Of a DNA stretch of 64,000 nucleotides, positions 61,715 through 64,000 are shown in pieces; the stretch's first letter is position 1; every line of letters begins with the position of its first letter. The stretch is from Tetradesmus obliquus. Taxonomy: Eukaryota; Chlorophyta; Chlorophyceae; Sphaeropleales; Scenedesmaceae. The notes under the pieces are model-generated. The model saw only the letters and a list, made by a program, of their open reading frames with translations, was not told where the DNA came from and searched no databases. The position numbers were made by a program, and so were the translations under genes. The stretch spans positions 4,328,501 to 4,392,500 of the forward strand of contig CP126199.1 in assembly GCA_030272155.1 (NCBI GenBank), read 5' to 3'.

Positions 61715-64000
61715 AAAGCCACCGGGGCTGGGCATTTGGTTTGTGTAGAAATGGCAGGAACGGGCGTAGCAATGGTATGACAAAAATGACTATGTGCATG
61801 CCTGGTGCACGCATCCAATGGTTGTTGTGCAAGAGACACGCTGGTAGATATCATGAATTTTGAGGCTTGGGTAAAAGTCCTAACTTCAGTGGCAGATGTG
61901 CACTGGTTTTGTTGGTTGAACTGGCTGCCAGTGGCTGTGGCTGGCGATACACTCTGCCATAAGACCTACCTTTCAAGGGTCGCAGTAGCGGCTCTGCAGC
62001 ACCCAACTGTGGCCCGGCTGTAGCTGTCTGTCCTGGGTGCTCTTGAGCAGTACAGTACAGAGTGACCATCAGCTATTAGCGGTTACACGTTGCTTAATGT
62101 GTCACACACTAGCGCCACATCGTTTGCAGACCAGACATGTTTTACTGACGTGCATGGACAGTTCCAAGTACCCAAAGGCCAGCCTGCTCGGGCCAGCACG
62201 TGTTGGCCTGGTTGTCATTCTCATGGGGATCTTAACATAATGGCTCGTCGCATCACGGCAGCCACAATGACAATAACTGCTGTGTATAGAAACACACTGC
62301 CGGCAGCCACTAGTGGCACCTGGCTGACAGGTTGGGGCTCCCAGCTTCTGGCGGGAATGTGCGTCTCTTGCTGGATTCTGGCTGCGTGTTGACGAGGCCT
62401 GGAAGTAGCATTAGAAACAGCAACAATGTGCTTAGCCGTACTTAGAACTTATGGGCAACAATAGGTTGCTGAAGTGGGATTTATAAACGGAAGCATGTGA
62501 AGCCGCTGCGTTGACTGCTGCAGCGTGGTACAGCACCACGTGCCACAGCAGTGACTGCTGCTGCCAGGCAGCTGATGTGGATCACTCGTGTGGGCCACTG
62601 GGAGTCAACTCGACTGAGTCCTTAGTGGCTGCCACTAATGGCACTTGGACATGCCATCTCCTGTGCGGCACTGCTCTACCTGCCCCTTACATGTGATGAA
62701 CTCAACTGCACTGCTGGGCTGGCCCACAGGCAGCATGGCACAGCCAAGAAGCAGCAGCTATGGCCCAGCATGCTCGACAGAGGTTCTGAAAGACTCTATG
62801 CTGCGTTCCAGCGGAAGCTAGCAGCCAATCTCACACCAGCAGACTCTGAGAGCCTCACAAACAGCTGCAGAATCTCACCAGCGCAAGCAGCAGCAGCACC
62901 AGAGTGTCACCAGCGGAGCTCCGCACACTACGCAGGCGCTGCAGCTCAAACAACAGATCAAATAGCGATTGAGATTTGTGTGTAGTACTGGCACATCTGC
63001 AGGCCGTGTTTGAGCAGGGCAGACGAATGGTGTGGGTGGACGACCGGATGCTGGCATGCGAGATGTCGGGTGATCTGCCCTGCTAAACCTTTAGCCAGTA
63101 TCTGTGCTGCTTTTCGTACAACCCCAAAGAGGCCATGCCGCAGGGTCCTAGCCGGACATTGTTACGGGGGCATGTCACCCAGAGGAAGCCACTCGCCTTA
63201 CTTTAAGTTCAAGTGATTAGATCCCACAGCAAGCTGAAAGACGCAGGGAAACCAATGTTCATAGCCCCTATGTCCTCAGAAACCAGCGCATTGTATACAT
63301 CGCACTGCATGCGATGTGGCATGCAGTTCATGCAGTGCAGCCACTGCTGCGCTTGCAAGTGCAAAATGGTAGGCATGCATCAGTAGATCACGCACAGACA
63401 GCGTTGATTGGCGTCAGGAAGTGAGAGAGATCGGCGAGGGCCTGGGGGTTTGAGCAGGAAAACTGTCCTGACGCTGCTGCATTTGATATTGGACGTAGCC
63501 ATGCCTGCCCAGAATGGATGTTTGTTTCCAGGCACTCTAGCAGCAGCCTAAAGCAGTCCACAAGCTCCGTTGGGCAGCTGCTGAGCACAGCTGCAGGGAG
63601 TTATCTCTTTGCTGCAGCTTACAGCTCGACTTGCTGCTGCTGTTCGAGCTCTGACACCAGCTACCGCCACCCAAACCCTAGTACGATGTACGGCGTTCAT
63701 ACATATTTAAACTTACACTGTAACCATATTTTTTATTCGTTGTATCTTGTTTCATTGTATGCAAGAGCTGGGAGGAGTCAGCAACTAGTCCTGTATTGCA
63801 ACCAGACTCGCCTGCACCTCCGCAGCAGGGAATCGGCGTTGGAATGTGCTGAAATGACGCAACATATTGAAGAATCACAGCGTCGTCGGCCGCTGGGAAG
63901 CAAGATACCTAAGTGGCATGGTCAGTAGCAGTGCCTGTAGTGATTGTAGGACGGCAGCTGGGAACAGCAGTAGCCTTGCAATTTTAAGTTTCCTACGAGA
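61715..64000. other. Right-hand intergenic region
   Basis: No exon chain or RNA gene was recognised in the last 2.3 kb. ORFs such as 62638-62985 and 63518-63928 show no domain and no splice partners. It holds the 3' UTR of the preceding gene. Confidence 0.45.

Noticed and set aside
61715-64000. ORFs at 62638-62985 and 63518-63928 as genes
   Set aside because: No domain, no coding-like composition and no matching splice partners within the window.

Overview
This window looks like nuclear DNA of a chlorophyte green alga. The genes are intron-rich with GT-AG introns, the coding sequence is GC-leaning, and there is a plastid-targeted carbamoyl-phosphate synthase small subunit, a septin and a plant-type Qa-SNARE. 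CAG/CTG triplet runs are everywhere, coding for Gln, Ser or Ala tracts in exons and forming (CTG)n tracts in front of 3' splice sites. A chlorophycean (Scenedesmus/Tetradesmus-like or other Sphaeropleales) fits best, but the species is inferred, not shown.

Layout. 1-7120 is repeat-rich and gene-poor: seven copies of a ~300-bp satellite, a 45-bp minisatellite, a degenerate tRNA-like element and an ABCA-transporter remnant. 7121-17667 (+) is a 12-exon ankyrin/RCC1 protein resembling IBtk. 18782-20722 (+) is a patatin-like lipase, 22460-24771 (+) a SYP2-type syntaxin and 26016-31525 (+) a septin. 32948-34774 (+) is a guanine/nucleoside deaminase, 37658-41772 (-) is CarA and 43104-46891 (+) is NADP-type glutamate dehydrogenase; these three touch nitrogen and nucleotide metabolism, and CarA and GDH are divergent. 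50315-56329 (-) is an F-box/LRR protein. 57558-61714 (+) is an unrecognised coiled-coil/proline-rich protein divergent from it. I rebuilt the exon chains by hand; in every gene the intron phases agree and the summed exon length divides by three.

The most striking feature is not a single gene. In six of the eight genes, introns next to intact exons carry tandem partial copies of the neighbouring exon edge together with its splice site. There are six copies at the septin terminal exon, six at CarA exon 3, four at the deaminase last exon, two at GDH exon 7, three or four at two sites in the LRR gene, and one at the syntaxin SNARE exon. The intact exon lies after acceptor-side copies or before donor-side copies. 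Some copies would add in-frame peptide (septin +112 residues, GDH +42, LRR +32); others would truncate the protein. This pattern of splice-boundary duplication may generate alternative exons on a genome scale and is the main candidate for something undescribed.
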